DNA from: DATLLJ01 sp035537875
Lineage (GTDB): Bacteria > Acidobacteriota > Vicinamibacteria > Vicinamibacterales > CAVVIG01
DNA length: 64,000 bases
Reading direction: 5' to 3'
Assembly (NCBI GenBank): GCA_035537875.1
Contig: DATLLJ010000144.1
Span: 1 to 64,000 of the forward strand
Position numbers and translations under genes: made by a program
In this document: positions 8,949-17,900 of the stretch, piece by piece
Layout: each line of letters begins with the position of its first letter
Numbering within the stretch: the first letter of the stretch is position 1
Notes under the pieces: model-generated
What the model was told of the DNA's origin: nothing
Databases searched by the model: none
What the model saw: the letters and a program-made list of their open reading frames with translations, nothing else

Positions 8949-11717
8949 ATGTCCAAGAGGCCGGCGGGAAAGAAGACCACACGAACGAGGGCGGCGCGCT
9001 CCGGTGCCAGGAAGAAGTACGTGTATTTCTTCGGCAACGGCAAGGCGGACGGCAATCGCACCATGAAGGATTTGCTCGGCGGAAAGGGTTCCGGCCTCGC
9101 CGAGATGACCAATGCCGGTTTGCCGGTCCCTCCGGGTTTCACCATCTCGACCGAAGTCTGCAGCATCTACTACCGGGAGGGCGCGTCGATTCCTGCCGCC
9201 ATCAACCGCGAGATCGACGACCAGGTGACGAAGCTTGAAAAAGCGGCCGGTGCGACTCTGGGATCGACCGAGAACCCGCTGCTCGTCTCGGTGCGCTCGG
9301 GCGCGAAGTTTTCCATGCCCGGCATGATGGACACCATTCTCAACCTCGGGCTCAACGACGCGGCGGTCGACGGCCTCAAACGCCGGACCAGCAACGGGCG
9401 GTTCGCATTCGACAGCTACCGCCGCTTCATCCAGATGTTCGGGAATGTCGTGCTGGAAATCCCCAAAGACGCCTTCGAGCACGAATTCGAGGCCGTCAAG
9501 AAGTCGGCCCGCGCCAGGCTGGACACCGATCTCGACGAGACGGCCTTGCGCGACGTCGTCTCACGGTACAAGACGGTCGTCAGGAAGCGGGCCGGCAGGT
9601 CGTTTCCGCAGGAACCGCGCGAACAGCTCACCATGGCTCGCGACGCGGTCTTCCGCTCGTGGATGAACGCGCGCGCCATCGAGTACCGACGCATCTACGA
9701 CATCCCGGATCACATCGGAACGGCGGTGAATGTCCAGATGATGGTGTTCGGCAATACCGGAGAGCGGTCGGCCACCGGCGTCGGCTTTACGAGGAATCCA
9801 GCCACGGGCGCCCACGAGTTCTACGGCGAGTTCCTCATCAACGCGCAGGGCGAAGACGTCGTCGCCGGCATCCGTACGCCGCAACCCATCCGCGAACTCG
9901 AGCGGGTGATGCCGAAGGCCTACAAACAGCTTCGTGAAATCACGACGCGGCTGGAGCGGCATTACAAGGATGTCCAGGATTTCGAGTTCACGATTCAGGA
10001 CGAGCGGCTGTTCATGCTCCAGACGCGGAGCGGCAAGCGCACCGGCTTCGCCGCCGTCGTGATTGCGACCGATCTCGTCAGCGAGAAGCTGATTTCACCG
10101 AAAGAAGCGGTGCTGCTCGTCGATCCGGAATCGCTCAGTCAGCTGCTCGCACCGGGCTTCGATCCTGTCGAGTGGAAGAAGATCCCGACCGTCACGAGGG
10201 GGTTGCCCGCGTCTCCTGGCGCCGCGAGCGGACAAGTGGTGTTCTCCGCCGACCATGCGGTGGAGTGGGCAGCGCAGGGAAAGCCCGTCGTCCTCGTCCG
10301 ACGTGAAACCGTGCCCGACGACATCCATGGGATGTTCGTCGCCCAGGGCATTCTCACCGCGACCGGCGGCATGACCTCGCATGCCGCAGTGGTCGGGCGT
10401 CAGATGGGGAAGCCCTCGGTCGTCGGCGCCGGCGATCTCGAGATCAACGAGTCGGCGCGGCAGTTCCGCGTCAAGGGCCAGACGGTCAAGGAAGGCGACT
10501 TCGTCTCGTTCGACGGGTTGACCGGCGAGGTGAAGCTGGCGCGCGTCGCTTCGAAGCCGAGCGAAATCCTGCAGGTGGTCAACAAGACACTCGATCCGAA
10601 GAAATCGGATCTCTATCGGCGGTTCAATCAGCTGCTGGGCTGGTCGGATCAATTCCGGCGGATGGGCATCCGGGCGAACGCCGACCTTCCCGATCAGGCG
10701 GAGCTCGCCTATGCCTTCGGCGCCAGGGGAATCGGACTCTGCCGCACGGAGCACATGTTCTTTGGCGAGGGGCGCATCCCGATCGTGCAGAAGATGATCC
10801 TCGCCGAAACGGAGGCCGACCGCCGGAAGGCGCTCGACCAGCTTCTGCCGATGCAACGCGACGACTTCTACGGCGTCTTCAAGGCGATGCACGGAGAGGC
10901 GGTGACCATCCGGACCATCGATCCGCCGCTGCACGAGTTTCTGCCCAAGCGTGAAGATCTGATGGTCGATGTCGCCCGCTTGGAGGCGGCAGGAAGAAAT
11001 GGCGCGGAGCTCGAAGAGAAGAAGCGCCTGCTGGCCCGGGTCGAACAGCTGCACGAGTTCAACCCGATGCTGGGGCATCGCGGCGTCCGGCTCGGCATCA
11101 CGTACCCCGAGATTACGGAGATGCAGACACGGGCGATTATCGAGGCGGCGTGCCGCCTCGCGAAGGAGGGGGGCAAGGTCGTTCCGGAGATCATGATCCC
11201 GCTCGTCGGCCTCGTGAAGGAGCTGCGCGACCAGAAAGCCATCGTCGATCGTGTGGCGAGCGAGACGATGAAGGCACAGGGAGTGAAGATCAAGTATCTC
11301 GTGGGGACCATGATTGAGGTGCCGCGGGGAGCGATGACCGCCGACCAGATCGCGGCCGAAGCGCAGTTCTTCTCGTTCGGGACGAACGACCTGACCCAAC
11401 TGACCTTCGGGTTCTCCCGGGACGATGTGGGCAAGTTTCTCCGCGTCTACCAGGAAAAGAAGATTCTCGAACGCGATCCGTTCGCGTCGATCGACATCGA
11501 AGGAGTCGGAGCCATCGTGCGAACGGGCGTCCAGCTCGGTCGCAGGGCGCGCCCCGATCTGAAAATCGGCATCTGCGGTGAACACGGAGGCGATCCGTCG
11601 TCGATCCATTTCTTCGACCAGGTTGGACTCGATTACGTCAGCGCCTCCCCGTATCGCGTGCCGGTGGCACGGCTCGCAGCGGCTCAGGCGGCGTTGTCGG
11701 TGAAGGTAGGGGACTGA
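8949..11717 (+). CDS. ppdK: Pyruvate phosphate dikinase
   Basis: 922 aa cytoplasmic enzyme interconverting pyruvate + ATP + Pi and PEP + AMP + PPi. Order of domains: a short basic N-terminal extension (1-20), an ATP-grasp nucleotide-binding domain beginning KYVYFFGNGKADGN, a swivelling phosphohistidine domain with TGGMTSHAAVV (His 478), and a C-terminal PEP/pyruvate TIM barrel with catalytic Cys 876 in GICGEHGGDPSSI. The ATG at 8949 was preferred to the longer open frame because the upstream part overlaps the glyS end and lacks conservation. Its stop overlaps the start region of corA. Confidence 0.96.
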   Translation: MSKRPAGKKTTRTRAARSGARKKYVYFFGNGKADGNRTMKDLLGGKGSGLAEMTNAGLPVPPGFTISTEVCSIYYREGASIPAAINREIDDQVTKLEKAAGATLGSTENPLLVSVRSGAKFSMPGMMDTILNLGLNDAAVDGLKRRTSNGRFAFDSYRRFIQMFGNVVLEIPKDAFEHEFEAVKKSARARLDTDLDETALRDVVSRYKTVVRKRAGRSFPQEPREQLTMARDAVFRSWMNARAIEYRRIYDIPDHIGTAVNVQMMVFGNTGERSATGVGFTRNPATGAHEFYGEFLINAQGEDVVAGIRTPQPIRELERVMPKAYKQLREITTRLERHYKDVQDFEFTIQDERLFMLQTRSGKRTGFAAVVIATDLVSEKLISPKEAVLLVDPESLSQLLAPGFDPVEWKKIPTVTRGLPASPGAASGQVVFSADHAVEWAAQGKPVVLVRRETVPDDIHGMFVAQGILTATGGMTSHAAVVGRQMGKPSVVGAGDLEINESARQFRVKGQTVKEGDFVSFDGLTGEVKLARVASKPSEILQVVNKTLDPKKSDLYRRFNQLLGWSDQFRRMGIRANADLPDQAELAYAFGARGIGLCRTEHMFFGEGRIPIVQKMILAETEADRRKALDQLLPMQRDDFYGVFKAMHGEAVTIRTIDPPLHEFLPKREDLMVDVARLEAAGRNGAELEEKKRLLARVEQLHEFNPMLGHRGVRLGITYPEITEMQTRAIIEAACRLAKEGGKVVPEIMIPLVGLVKELRDQKAIVDRVASETMKAQGVKIKYLVGTMIEVPRGAMTADQIAAEAQFFSFGTNDLTQLTFGFSRDDVGKFLRVYQEKKILERDPFASIDIEGVGAIVRTGVQLGRRARPDLKIGICGEHGGDPSSIHFFDQVGLDYVSASPYRVPVARLAAAQAALSVKVGD

Positions 11718-12679
11718 TCACCATCTTCGTTCATCGAAACGGCCGGACCGAGGCGGCATCGAGCATCGACGGCAGCTGGCTCAATCCGTCGAACGGCGCG
11801 GTCCTGTGGGTCGATCTCGCGTCGCCGTCGGTCCCCGAGTCGCTCGTGCTCAGCGACACCTTCGCGTTTCATCCGCTGTCTGTCGAAGATGCGATGGCTC
11901 CAAGGGAGTATCCCAAGGTCGAAGCGTACAACGGCTATCTCTACGTCATCCTTCACGGGATCGACTTCCGCGCGCAGGAGCACTATTTCGGAACGCACGA
12001 CGTCGATTTCTTCATCGGGCCCAATTACCTCGTCACCGTCCACGACGGATCCGCGCGATCGATTGCGGAGCTTCGGGATCACTGTCCTCGAAACGCCAGC
12101 ATCCTCGGCGAGGGTCCAGTCGCCCTGTTTCACCGCATCGTCGACGCGATGGTGGACGACTACCGGCCGGAAGTGGAGGAACTGGCGGATCGGCTCGACG
12201 AGCTCGAGAAGGAGATCTTCGAACACCCCAGAACGGACATCGTGCGGGAGATTCTCGAGGAGAAGCGAGACGTCGCGTCGTTGCGACGGGTCATCACGCC
12301 TCAACGCGACGTTCTGGCGCGTCTGTCGCGGCGGGAGTTCGTGGACATCAGCACCGAGCTGTCGTTCCGCTTCCGCGACGTCTACGACCAGCTCGTCCGC
12401 ATCGCCGACGACGCGCTGATTTTTCAGGATCGGATATCGGGGATTCTCGATGCCCACCTGTCCAGCGTGAACAACCGGCTGAACGCGGTCATGAAAGTGC
12501 TGACCGTTGTCTCGGTCATCATCATGCCGCTCACGCTGCTGGCGGGCTTATACGGCATGAACGTCAGGTTGCCTCAGTTCCCGGGTGGCGAAAATGCCCA
12601 GTTCTGGTGGCTGTGCGCGATCAGCCTGGGTGTCATCGTGGTCATGCTCGTGCTGTTCCGCCGGAGGCGGTGGATATGA
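11714..12679 (+). CDS. corA: CorA-type Mg2+/Co2+ transporter (CTG start proposed)
   Basis: Inner-membrane divalent-cation channel. Two C-terminal TM helices end the protein, the first followed by the signature YGMN motif (LLAGLYGMNVRLPQF). The first ATG in frame (11846) would delete conserved N-terminal sequence (VLWVDLASPSVPES...), which is open back into the ppdK end. No ATG/GTG/TTG lies between; a CTG at 11714 overlaps the ppdK TGA and has AAGG at 11703-11706 with good spacing, giving a 321 aa protein of normal CorA length. An ATC start at 11717 is the alternative. The 3' end overlaps mutL by ATGA. Confidence 0.85.
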   Translation: MITIFVHRNGRTEAASSIDGSWLNPSNGAVLWVDLASPSVPESLVLSDTFAFHPLSVEDAMAPREYPKVEAYNGYLYVILHGIDFRAQEHYFGTHDVDFFIGPNYLVTVHDGSARSIAELRDHCPRNASILGEGPVALFHRIVDAMVDDYRPEVEELADRLDELEKEIFEHPRTDIVREILEEKRDVASLRRVITPQRDVLARLSRREFVDISTELSFRFRDVYDQLVRIADDALIFQDRISGILDAHLSSVNNRLNAVMKVLTVVSVIIMPLTLLAGLYGMNVRLPQFPGGENAQFWWLCAISLGVIVVMLVLFRRRRWI

Positions 12680-14433
12680 AGATTGCGTTGCTGCCGCCGG
12701 ACCTCGCCAATCAGATCGCGGCCGGAGAGGTCGTCGAGCGGCCAGCCTCGGTTGTGAAGGAGCTCCTCGAGAACGCGCTCGACGCGGGGGCCCGGCGCCT
12801 GTCGATTCAGGTGGAGCTCGGCGGCAAGAAACAGGTGAGGGTCGAGGACGATGGAGAGGGCATGGACGCGGCGGACGCGCGGCTCGCGATCGAGCGGCAT
12901 GCGACCAGCAAGATCCGTCGCGCGGACGACCTTTCGGCCATCCGGACGCTCGGATTCCGTGGCGAGGCGCTGCCTTCGATTGCCTCCGTGTCGCACTTCG
13001 TGCTTCGCACGCGTGCACGCGGGCAACCGAGTGGCACCGAGTTGCGGGTCAACGGCGGCACATTGGCATCGGTGACGGAGGTCGGGGCGGCCGAGGGCAC
13101 CGTCGTGGAAGTCAACGATCTCTTCTACAACCTTCCGGCTCGCCGCAAGTTCCTGAAGTCCGATGGCGCGGAGTCGGCCCAGGTCTCCCGGGTCGTGACG
13201 CAGCTGGCGCTGGCCTATCCCGAGGCGGGGTTTACCCTGACCAGTGGGGGCCGGCGGCTGCTCGAGTGTCCGCCTGTTGGATCGCTTCGCGATCGCCTGT
13301 ATCAGATTTATGGCGACCGAGACGATCTGATTGAGGTGGGTAAGAGCGCCGGAGGCCTCCGCGTCACCGGTTACGTGGCCGCTCTCACCGAACAGGGCCC
13401 GACGCGAGGCGTACAACACGTGTTCATCAACCGGCGCATTGTCAAGGATCGGACGATCGCGCACGCGATCATCGACGCGTACAGCGTGGCGTCGATCAAG
13501 GAGCGCAGCCCCGAGGTGCATCTGTTCCTCGAGATGCCACCGGACGCCGTGGACGTGAATGTGCACCCGACGAAGGCGGAGGTGCGATTCCGCGAGCAAT
13601 CGCTGGTGCACGAGGTGGTTCGACGGTCCCTGATGGAAGCGTTGGGCCAGTCGAGTGTTCCGCCGCTGCAGCTCCGGTCGCCGATCGGCAACGAGTTTCC
13701 AATCGCCGCGACGATCCCGGGCATTCTCTCGGGCGGCACGTATCCGAATCGCTGGATGCCGTCGCCGGCGACCGGTGGCGGTCTGGCCTCCGGCGAGCCG
13801 CCGCCGATCGAACCCGTCGCGCTCTCAGGTCCGCCGGAGGCGCGAATATCAGCGCTCAAGCCGCTGATTCCCCTGGGACAGTTCCGAGACACGTTCATCG
13901 TGGCTGTGGACGATGAGGGGATCGCCATCGTCGACCAGCACGTCGCGCACGAGCGGGTGCTGTTCGAGCGTGTCATGGAGCAGCTCACGTCGGGACCGCT
14001 CGAGTCTCAACGGCTGCTCGTGCCGATCGTCCTCGAGCTGGCGCCGGCCGCCTTCGAGACCGTTCTCGCTCGATCCCGGGAGCTCGGGCGTCTCGGCTTC
14101 GAGATCGAAGCGTTCGGCAGCCGCGCGATCAACGTCACCGCCGTGCCGGCACTGCTGAACGTTGAGGAAAGCTCGCAGGCGCTGATGGCTCTCGCCGACG
14201 ATCTGGAGCGCCTCGATCGCGGCGCCGATCTGCATCAGGCGCTCAGACGACTCGCCGCCACCACCGCGTGCCACGCGGCGGTAAAAGCGAACTACCCACT
14301 GAGCTACGAAAAGATGGCGCACATTCTCGACGAACTGCGCGCAACCGCGTACTCGAGCGTGTGCCCGCACGGGCGTCCCGTGATGTTGCGGCTGACGCGG
14401 CGGGAGGTCGAGAAGAATTTCGAACGCATTTAG
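12676..14433 (+). CDS. mutL: DNA mismatch repair protein MutL
   Basis: 585 aa mismatch-repair ATPase. The start at 12676 overlaps the corA stop and gives the canonical IALLPPDLANQIAAGEVVERP N-terminus region. GHKL motifs are ENALDAGA (about 35-42), DDGEGM (about 57-62) and GFRGEALPSI (about 94-103). The C-terminal dimerisation domain starts near 395 (LGQFRDTFIVAVDDEG) and includes VDQHVAHER in place of the common DQHAAHER. The C-terminal CPHGRPVMLRLTRREVEKNF segment is typical of MutL. Confidence 0.96.
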   Translation: MKIALLPPDLANQIAAGEVVERPASVVKELLENALDAGARRLSIQVELGGKKQVRVEDDGEGMDAADARLAIERHATSKIRRADDLSAIRTLGFRGEALPSIASVSHFVLRTRARGQPSGTELRVNGGTLASVTEVGAAEGTVVEVNDLFYNLPARRKFLKSDGAESAQVSRVVTQLALAYPEAGFTLTSGGRRLLECPPVGSLRDRLYQIYGDRDDLIEVGKSAGGLRVTGYVAALTEQGPTRGVQHVFINRRIVKDRTIAHAIIDAYSVASIKERSPEVHLFLEMPPDAVDVNVHPTKAEVRFREQSLVHEVVRRSLMEALGQSSVPPLQLRSPIGNEFPIAATIPGILSGGTYPNRWMPSPATGGGLASGEPPPIEPVALSGPPEARISALKPLIPLGQFRDTFIVAVDDEGIAIVDQHVAHERVLFERVMEQLTSGPLESQRLLVPIVLELAPAAFETVLARSRELGRLGFEIEAFGSRAINVTAVPALLNVEESSQALMALADDLERLDRGADLHQALRRLAATTACHAAVKANYPLSYEKMAHILDELRATAYSSVCPHGRPVMLRLTRREVEKNFERI

Positions 14434-14458
14434 AGAAACGGAGCCGACGACCGTCGCC

Positions 14459-14626
14459 GTGACGCGTGCACTCTATTACATCGGCCGCCTCGCCCAGATT
14501 CTGGGGATGTGGCTGCTGCTCGTGGACGTGGTCACGGCGGGGCCGCTCGGGCCAGATCCAGTCCTGTTTGCGATCGGCGTGGCCGTCTTCGTCGTGGGCT
14601 GGGGAATCACGCGCGCGCTTCGTTGA
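14459..14626 (+). CDS. Small two-helix membrane protein, 55 aa
   Basis: GTG-initiated 55-codon frame immediately after mutL, too short for a 60-aa cutoff. It encodes two hydrophobic helices (about 11-27 and 34-48) separated by a Gly/Pro turn (GPLGPDP), with Arg at both ends. A GGAG at 14440-14443 is rather far (15 nt) from the GTG. It is probably co-transcribed with mutL and ends 6 nt before a strong promoter. Function unknown; a real gene is likely because the hydrophobic pattern is clean and fills the gap between mutL and that promoter. Confidence 0.6.
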   Translation: MTRALYYIGRLAQILGMWLLLVDVVTAGPLGPDPVLFAIGVAVFVVGWGITRALR

Positions 14627-14632
14627 ACGTTC

Positions 14633-14661
14633 TTGACACATCGAGTTCTCCCTGCTAAATT
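14633..14661 (+). promoter_or_regulatory. Sigma-70 type promoter
   Basis: TTGACA at 14633-14638 and TAAATT at 14656-14661 are separated by exactly 17 nt, the best consensus promoter in the window. It drives the riboswitch-like leader and the protease gene at 14886. Confidence 0.85.
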
Positions 14662-14710
14662 AGATCCCGCAGTTCTCCCCCGATCTGTTTTTTAACGAGC
14701 TCAGCGCTTT

Positions 14711-14877
14711 CCAAGCGAAAGGGCAATCCCGGTCAGGACGTCACGGGCGTCTTCGCGAGGTCGTGCCCGAAGGCACGCCCGGATGCGTGGCGGCCGACCG
14801 GTGAGCGCAAAGCTGTAAGCCGGTCTGCGTGCGCGTAACGGCGCGCGCAAGACAGACGGTTTGGCTGCCGAACTTGG
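14711..14877 (+). ncRNA. Candidate c-di-GMP-I (GEMM-I) riboswitch
   Basis: The leader between the promoter and the protease gene carries the ordered GEMM-I sequence elements. P1 is CCAAG (14711-14715) with CTTGG (14873-14877), then GGGCAATCC (14721-14729) against GGCTGCC. P2 is CCGGTC (14729-14734) with GACCGG (14796-14801). GAGCGCAAAGC (14803-14813) matches the conserved linker after P2. P3 is AGCCGGTCTG with CAGACGGTT, followed by TGGCTGCCGAAC. P2 is unusually long (about 60 nt between its strands, with its own CGTGCC-CGAA-GGCACG hairpin). The 3' strand of P1 overlaps the GGAG ribosome-binding site (14876-14879), suggesting translational control. Confidence 0.68.
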
Positions 14878-14885
14878 AGTCAGGA

Positions 14886-15836
14886 ATGATCTCTCGGATT
14901 TCGCGCCGGACAGTTTTTCTCACATCCATACTCGCGACCGCCGTTTCATTCTTCACCCTTGGCTTGATGGGGGCGCGGCGCAGCGACGCGTCGGCACAGG
15001 CATCTCATGCGGAGATGCTCGAAGCGATCAGGTCGCAAGTCAGGAGCGAACTGGGGAAGGGGCGCGCAGCGCTGCCGGCCGCAACCGTCGGCCTGGTCGG
15101 CGGAAATGACGGCACCGCGCTCGATCGCGCCAAGCTGATGGCGGAGATCAAAGAAGAGCTGAAAAGCGAGATGGGCCTCGTCCCGGTTCAGCTGCTTCGC
15201 GACCGCCGCTCGAGCTTCGTCGAGCTCTATTCGTACGACAGCCTGGGCAAGACCAACTACGGAACGGCGGGTTATCTCGGTCGAGGGTATTTCGTCACGG
15301 TCAAGCACGCCGTCGTCGCGCTCAACGACGAGAGCGACGGCGCGAGCGACCGCAAGATCGTGTCGATCAAGATCGTTCACGATGGGAAGCAGATCCCGGC
15401 AAAGGTCGTCGACTTCGGGGATGCGGATACCGAAGTGCACAGCGGCGACTGGGCGATCATCCGAACGCGCGAGCTCGATCTTCCCGCGCTCGAAGCCGAC
15501 ACCGACTTCGCGTACGATTTCGCCGCGCCCATCTTCCGGTTGGGAAACGATTACTCCAAAGGGATCATCGTCTCGACGGGATACGTCGGCCAGCGAACGG
15601 CCAACGGTCTCGTGACGTGCCTGACCGACGGACATCCTGGCGTCTCGGGCGGCGGCGTCCTCGATCAGCGCGGTCACCTGGTGGGCATTCCCGTCGGCCG
15701 GATGCAGGGCGACTACCGCTTCTCCTTCATCCTGCCGCTGCGGCCCGAAATGCTGCGGAAGGTGACCGGTCAGCAGTCAACCCCGTCTGAGCCGACGGTG
15801 GCCTCGACGACGCGCCCGAGCCCGGCCGCACAGTAA
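14886..15836 (+). CDS. Membrane-anchored trypsin-like serine protease
   Basis: 316 aa. The ATG at 14886 has GGAG 6 nt upstream and gives an N-terminal TM/signal anchor (about 9-28), so the protease domain faces the periplasm. A helical, charged region (40-105) precedes an S1-fold domain with a complete candidate triad: His 141 (VTVKHAVV), Asp 188 (GDWAII) and Ser 254 (PGVSGGGVLD). The serine loop reads GVSGGG rather than GNSGGP, as in bacterial S1C-like and stress proteases. It is the only gene behind the riboswitch-like leader, so c-di-GMP-dependent expression is plausible. A PDZ domain is not visible. Confidence 0.75.
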   Translation: MISRISRRTVFLTSILATAVSFFTLGLMGARRSDASAQASHAEMLEAIRSQVRSELGKGRAALPAATVGLVGGNDGTALDRAKLMAEIKEELKSEMGLVPVQLLRDRRSSFVELYSYDSLGKTNYGTAGYLGRGYFVTVKHAVVALNDESDGASDRKIVSIKIVHDGKQIPAKVVDFGDADTEVHSGDWAIIRTRELDLPALEADTDFAYDFAAPIFRLGNDYSKGIIVSTGYVGQRTANGLVTCLTDGHPGVSGGGVLDQRGHLVGIPVGRMQGDYRFSFILPLRPEMLRKVTGQQSTPSEPTVASTTRPSPAAQ

Positions 15837-15912
15837 ATCCGGCCCTGCCCGCTGCCGCCGTTCTCTCAGCCCGGTCGGCCTCAAATCCTTCACGTGCCGT
15901 TATGATTTGAGC

Positions 15913-17655
15913 ATGCGAATGCTCTTGCTCGTGCTGTCGGTCGCGCTCGCGTGGGGATGCGCGCGCTCTGAACCCGCCCCCGCGGTCGCCTCGTCGGATG
16001 CGCGAGTCCGTGCACTCGCCGACGCGTACCTCGACGGTTTCTTCGAGCGCAACCCGGACGAAGTGACCTCGTACGGGGTTCCGGGCCACGGTCACGATCG
16101 GCTTCCGGATAATTCGCTGGACGCGCTGGCTGCGTGGCACGCCAAAGAGGACGCATGGCTCGCCGAGGCGAAGCAGATCGATCCGTCGACGATCAAGGCC
16201 TCGCCGCTGCGTGCGACCTATGCGATTACGCGGGAGGCGCTGGAGGGCGCCGTCGTCAGGCGCGTCTGCCGCAGCGAGTTGTGGGGCGTCAGCCAGTTCG
16301 CCAACAGCTGGCAGGCCTGGTTCGGATATCTCGTGACGATCCAGGCGGTGGGGACCGACCAGGCCCGTCGTGATGCGCTGACGCGCTGGGGCGCGCTGCC
16401 TCAATACCTCGAGACCGAGATCGCCAACCTCCGGGACGGCCTCGAGCGCGGCTATTCCGCGCCCAAGGGCAACGTCCGCCTGGCCATCGATCAGATGAAC
16501 AGTCTGATTGCGACGCCGCTCAAGGACTCGCCGTTCGACTCGCCAGCCGTGCGCGATCAGACGCCGGCGTTTCAGCAGGAATTCGACGCGCTGGTGGCCG
16601 ATCGCATCGTTCCCGCCATTCGCAAGTACCGCGACTTTCTCCAACAGGAGTACCTCCCCGCGGCGCGCGAGACCATCGCCGTGTCGACGAACCCGGATGG
16701 AGCCGCCTGCTACGATGCGTCCATCCGCGCTCATAGCTCGCTTGCGGTCGGCGCGAAGGAGGTGCACGCGCTCGGGCTGGAGCAAATCGAGCGGCTGACC
16801 GGCGAAATGCGAACCATTGCCGAGCGCTCGTTCGGGACGTCCGACGTGCCGGCGCTCCTCCAGCGGCTGCGAACCGACCGCAAGTACATGTTCAAGGGGC
16901 GAGAGGAGCTGATTGAGTACTCGCAGGCGGCGCTGGCCCGCGCCAAGGCTGCGGCGCCGACGTGGTTCGGTCTGCTCCCGAAAGCCGATGTGGTGATCGA
17001 GCCCTACCCGGCGTTTCGGGAAAAGAGCGGCCCGAACGAATACGTCCCGCCGGCCGAAGATGGCAGCCGCCCGGCGACGTTCTTCATCAGCGCGTACGAA
17101 GCGGAAAAGAAAAGCAGAGCGATCCCCGAGTCCACGGCCTTTCACGAGACCATCCCGGGACATCATCTCCAGATCGCGATTGCGATGGAGCGAAAGGCGA
17201 TTCACCCGATTGGTCGGTATATCGGCAACAGCGGTTACTCCGAAGGCTGGGCGCTCTACAGCGAGCGCCTGGCCGACGAGATGAAGCTGTTTTCGAGCGA
17301 CCTCGACCGGCTCGGCATGCTGTCGTCGCAGGCCCTTCGTGCGGCGCGTCTGGTCGTCGATACAGGGCTGCACACGCTCGGCTGGAACCGGCAGCAGGCC
17401 ATCGACTACATGCTCGCTCACACGTCGGAATCAGTAGGTGACGTCACGTCGGAGGTGGATCGCTACATCATCTATCCCGGCCAGGCCACGTCCTACATGT
17501 TGGGGATGCTCGAGATCCAGGGCGCGCGTGCCCAGGCGGAAATGCGGCTCGGCTCGAGGTTTGATATCAGGAAGTTCCACGATCTGGTGCTCGAAGACGG
17601 CGCGGTGCCCGTCACGTTTTTGAGAGACAAGGTCGGGCAGTGGACGGGGGACTAA
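15913..17655 (+). CDS. DUF885 family lipoprotein, putative metallopeptidase
   Basis: 580 aa. ATG 15913 gives a lipoprotein signal (LLLVLSVALAWGC, Cys 16 region). The DUF885 body contains HETIPGHHLQ (His 411), a HExxxGH-type zinc motif shared with M3/M32-like peptidases, plus the downstream EGWALYSERLADE glutamate. The start was chosen over the TTG at 15907 because a TATGAT hexamer (15901-15906) lies immediately upstream, making TTG part of the initiation region. Likely an outer-membrane or periplasmic peptidase; the substrate is unknown. Confidence 0.85.
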   Translation: MRMLLLVLSVALAWGCARSEPAPAVASSDARVRALADAYLDGFFERNPDEVTSYGVPGHGHDRLPDNSLDALAAWHAKEDAWLAEAKQIDPSTIKASPLRATYAITREALEGAVVRRVCRSELWGVSQFANSWQAWFGYLVTIQAVGTDQARRDALTRWGALPQYLETEIANLRDGLERGYSAPKGNVRLAIDQMNSLIATPLKDSPFDSPAVRDQTPAFQQEFDALVADRIVPAIRKYRDFLQQEYLPAARETIAVSTNPDGAACYDASIRAHSSLAVGAKEVHALGLEQIERLTGEMRTIAERSFGTSDVPALLQRLRTDRKYMFKGREELIEYSQAALARAKAAAPTWFGLLPKADVVIEPYPAFREKSGPNEYVPPAEDGSRPATFFISAYEAEKKSRAIPESTAFHETIPGHHLQIAIAMERKAIHPIGRYIGNSGYSEGWALYSERLADEMKLFSSDLDRLGMLSSQALRAARLVVDTGLHTLGWNRQQAIDYMLAHTSESVGDVTSEVDRYIIYPGQATSYMLGMLEIQGARAQAEMRLGSRFDIRKFHDLVLEDGAVPVTFLRDKVGQWTGD

Positions 17656-17734
17656 GCTGACTGGCCGTTGTGCGCGCCAACCCCACAGGGCACAGTGGCA
17701 CCGCTCGCGCCGGATGGCGAGCGATTCGAACTAA

Positions 17735-17896
17735 AGTACTGCGTTTCACAATTGAGGCGACGTATCGGCCGCCGGGGCGTCCCGCCTCGCGGCGTTGCTC
17801 GTCGGTCAAATGCTCCCGGCATTCTCCCTCCTCGCGCCTTGCGATCCGGGCGCCGCGGCACCCGAATACGCCACCGTAATTGTGAAACGCAGTACT
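17735..17896. repeat. 162-bp MITE-like element with perfect 19-bp terminal inverted repeats
   Basis: AGTACTGCGTTTCACAATT at 17735-17753 is exactly reverse-complemented at 17878-17896, and imperfect complementarity continues inward for about 40 more bases on each side. The interior has no credible gene. It occupies most of the gap between the DUF885 and Uma2 genes (17656-17900). Confidence 0.8.
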
Positions 17897-17900
17897 AAGC

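Noticed and set aside
14681..14700. TTTTTT run as a possible terminator after mutL
   Set aside because: It lies downstream of a consensus promoter and inside the riboswitch leader, with no GC hairpin immediately before it.
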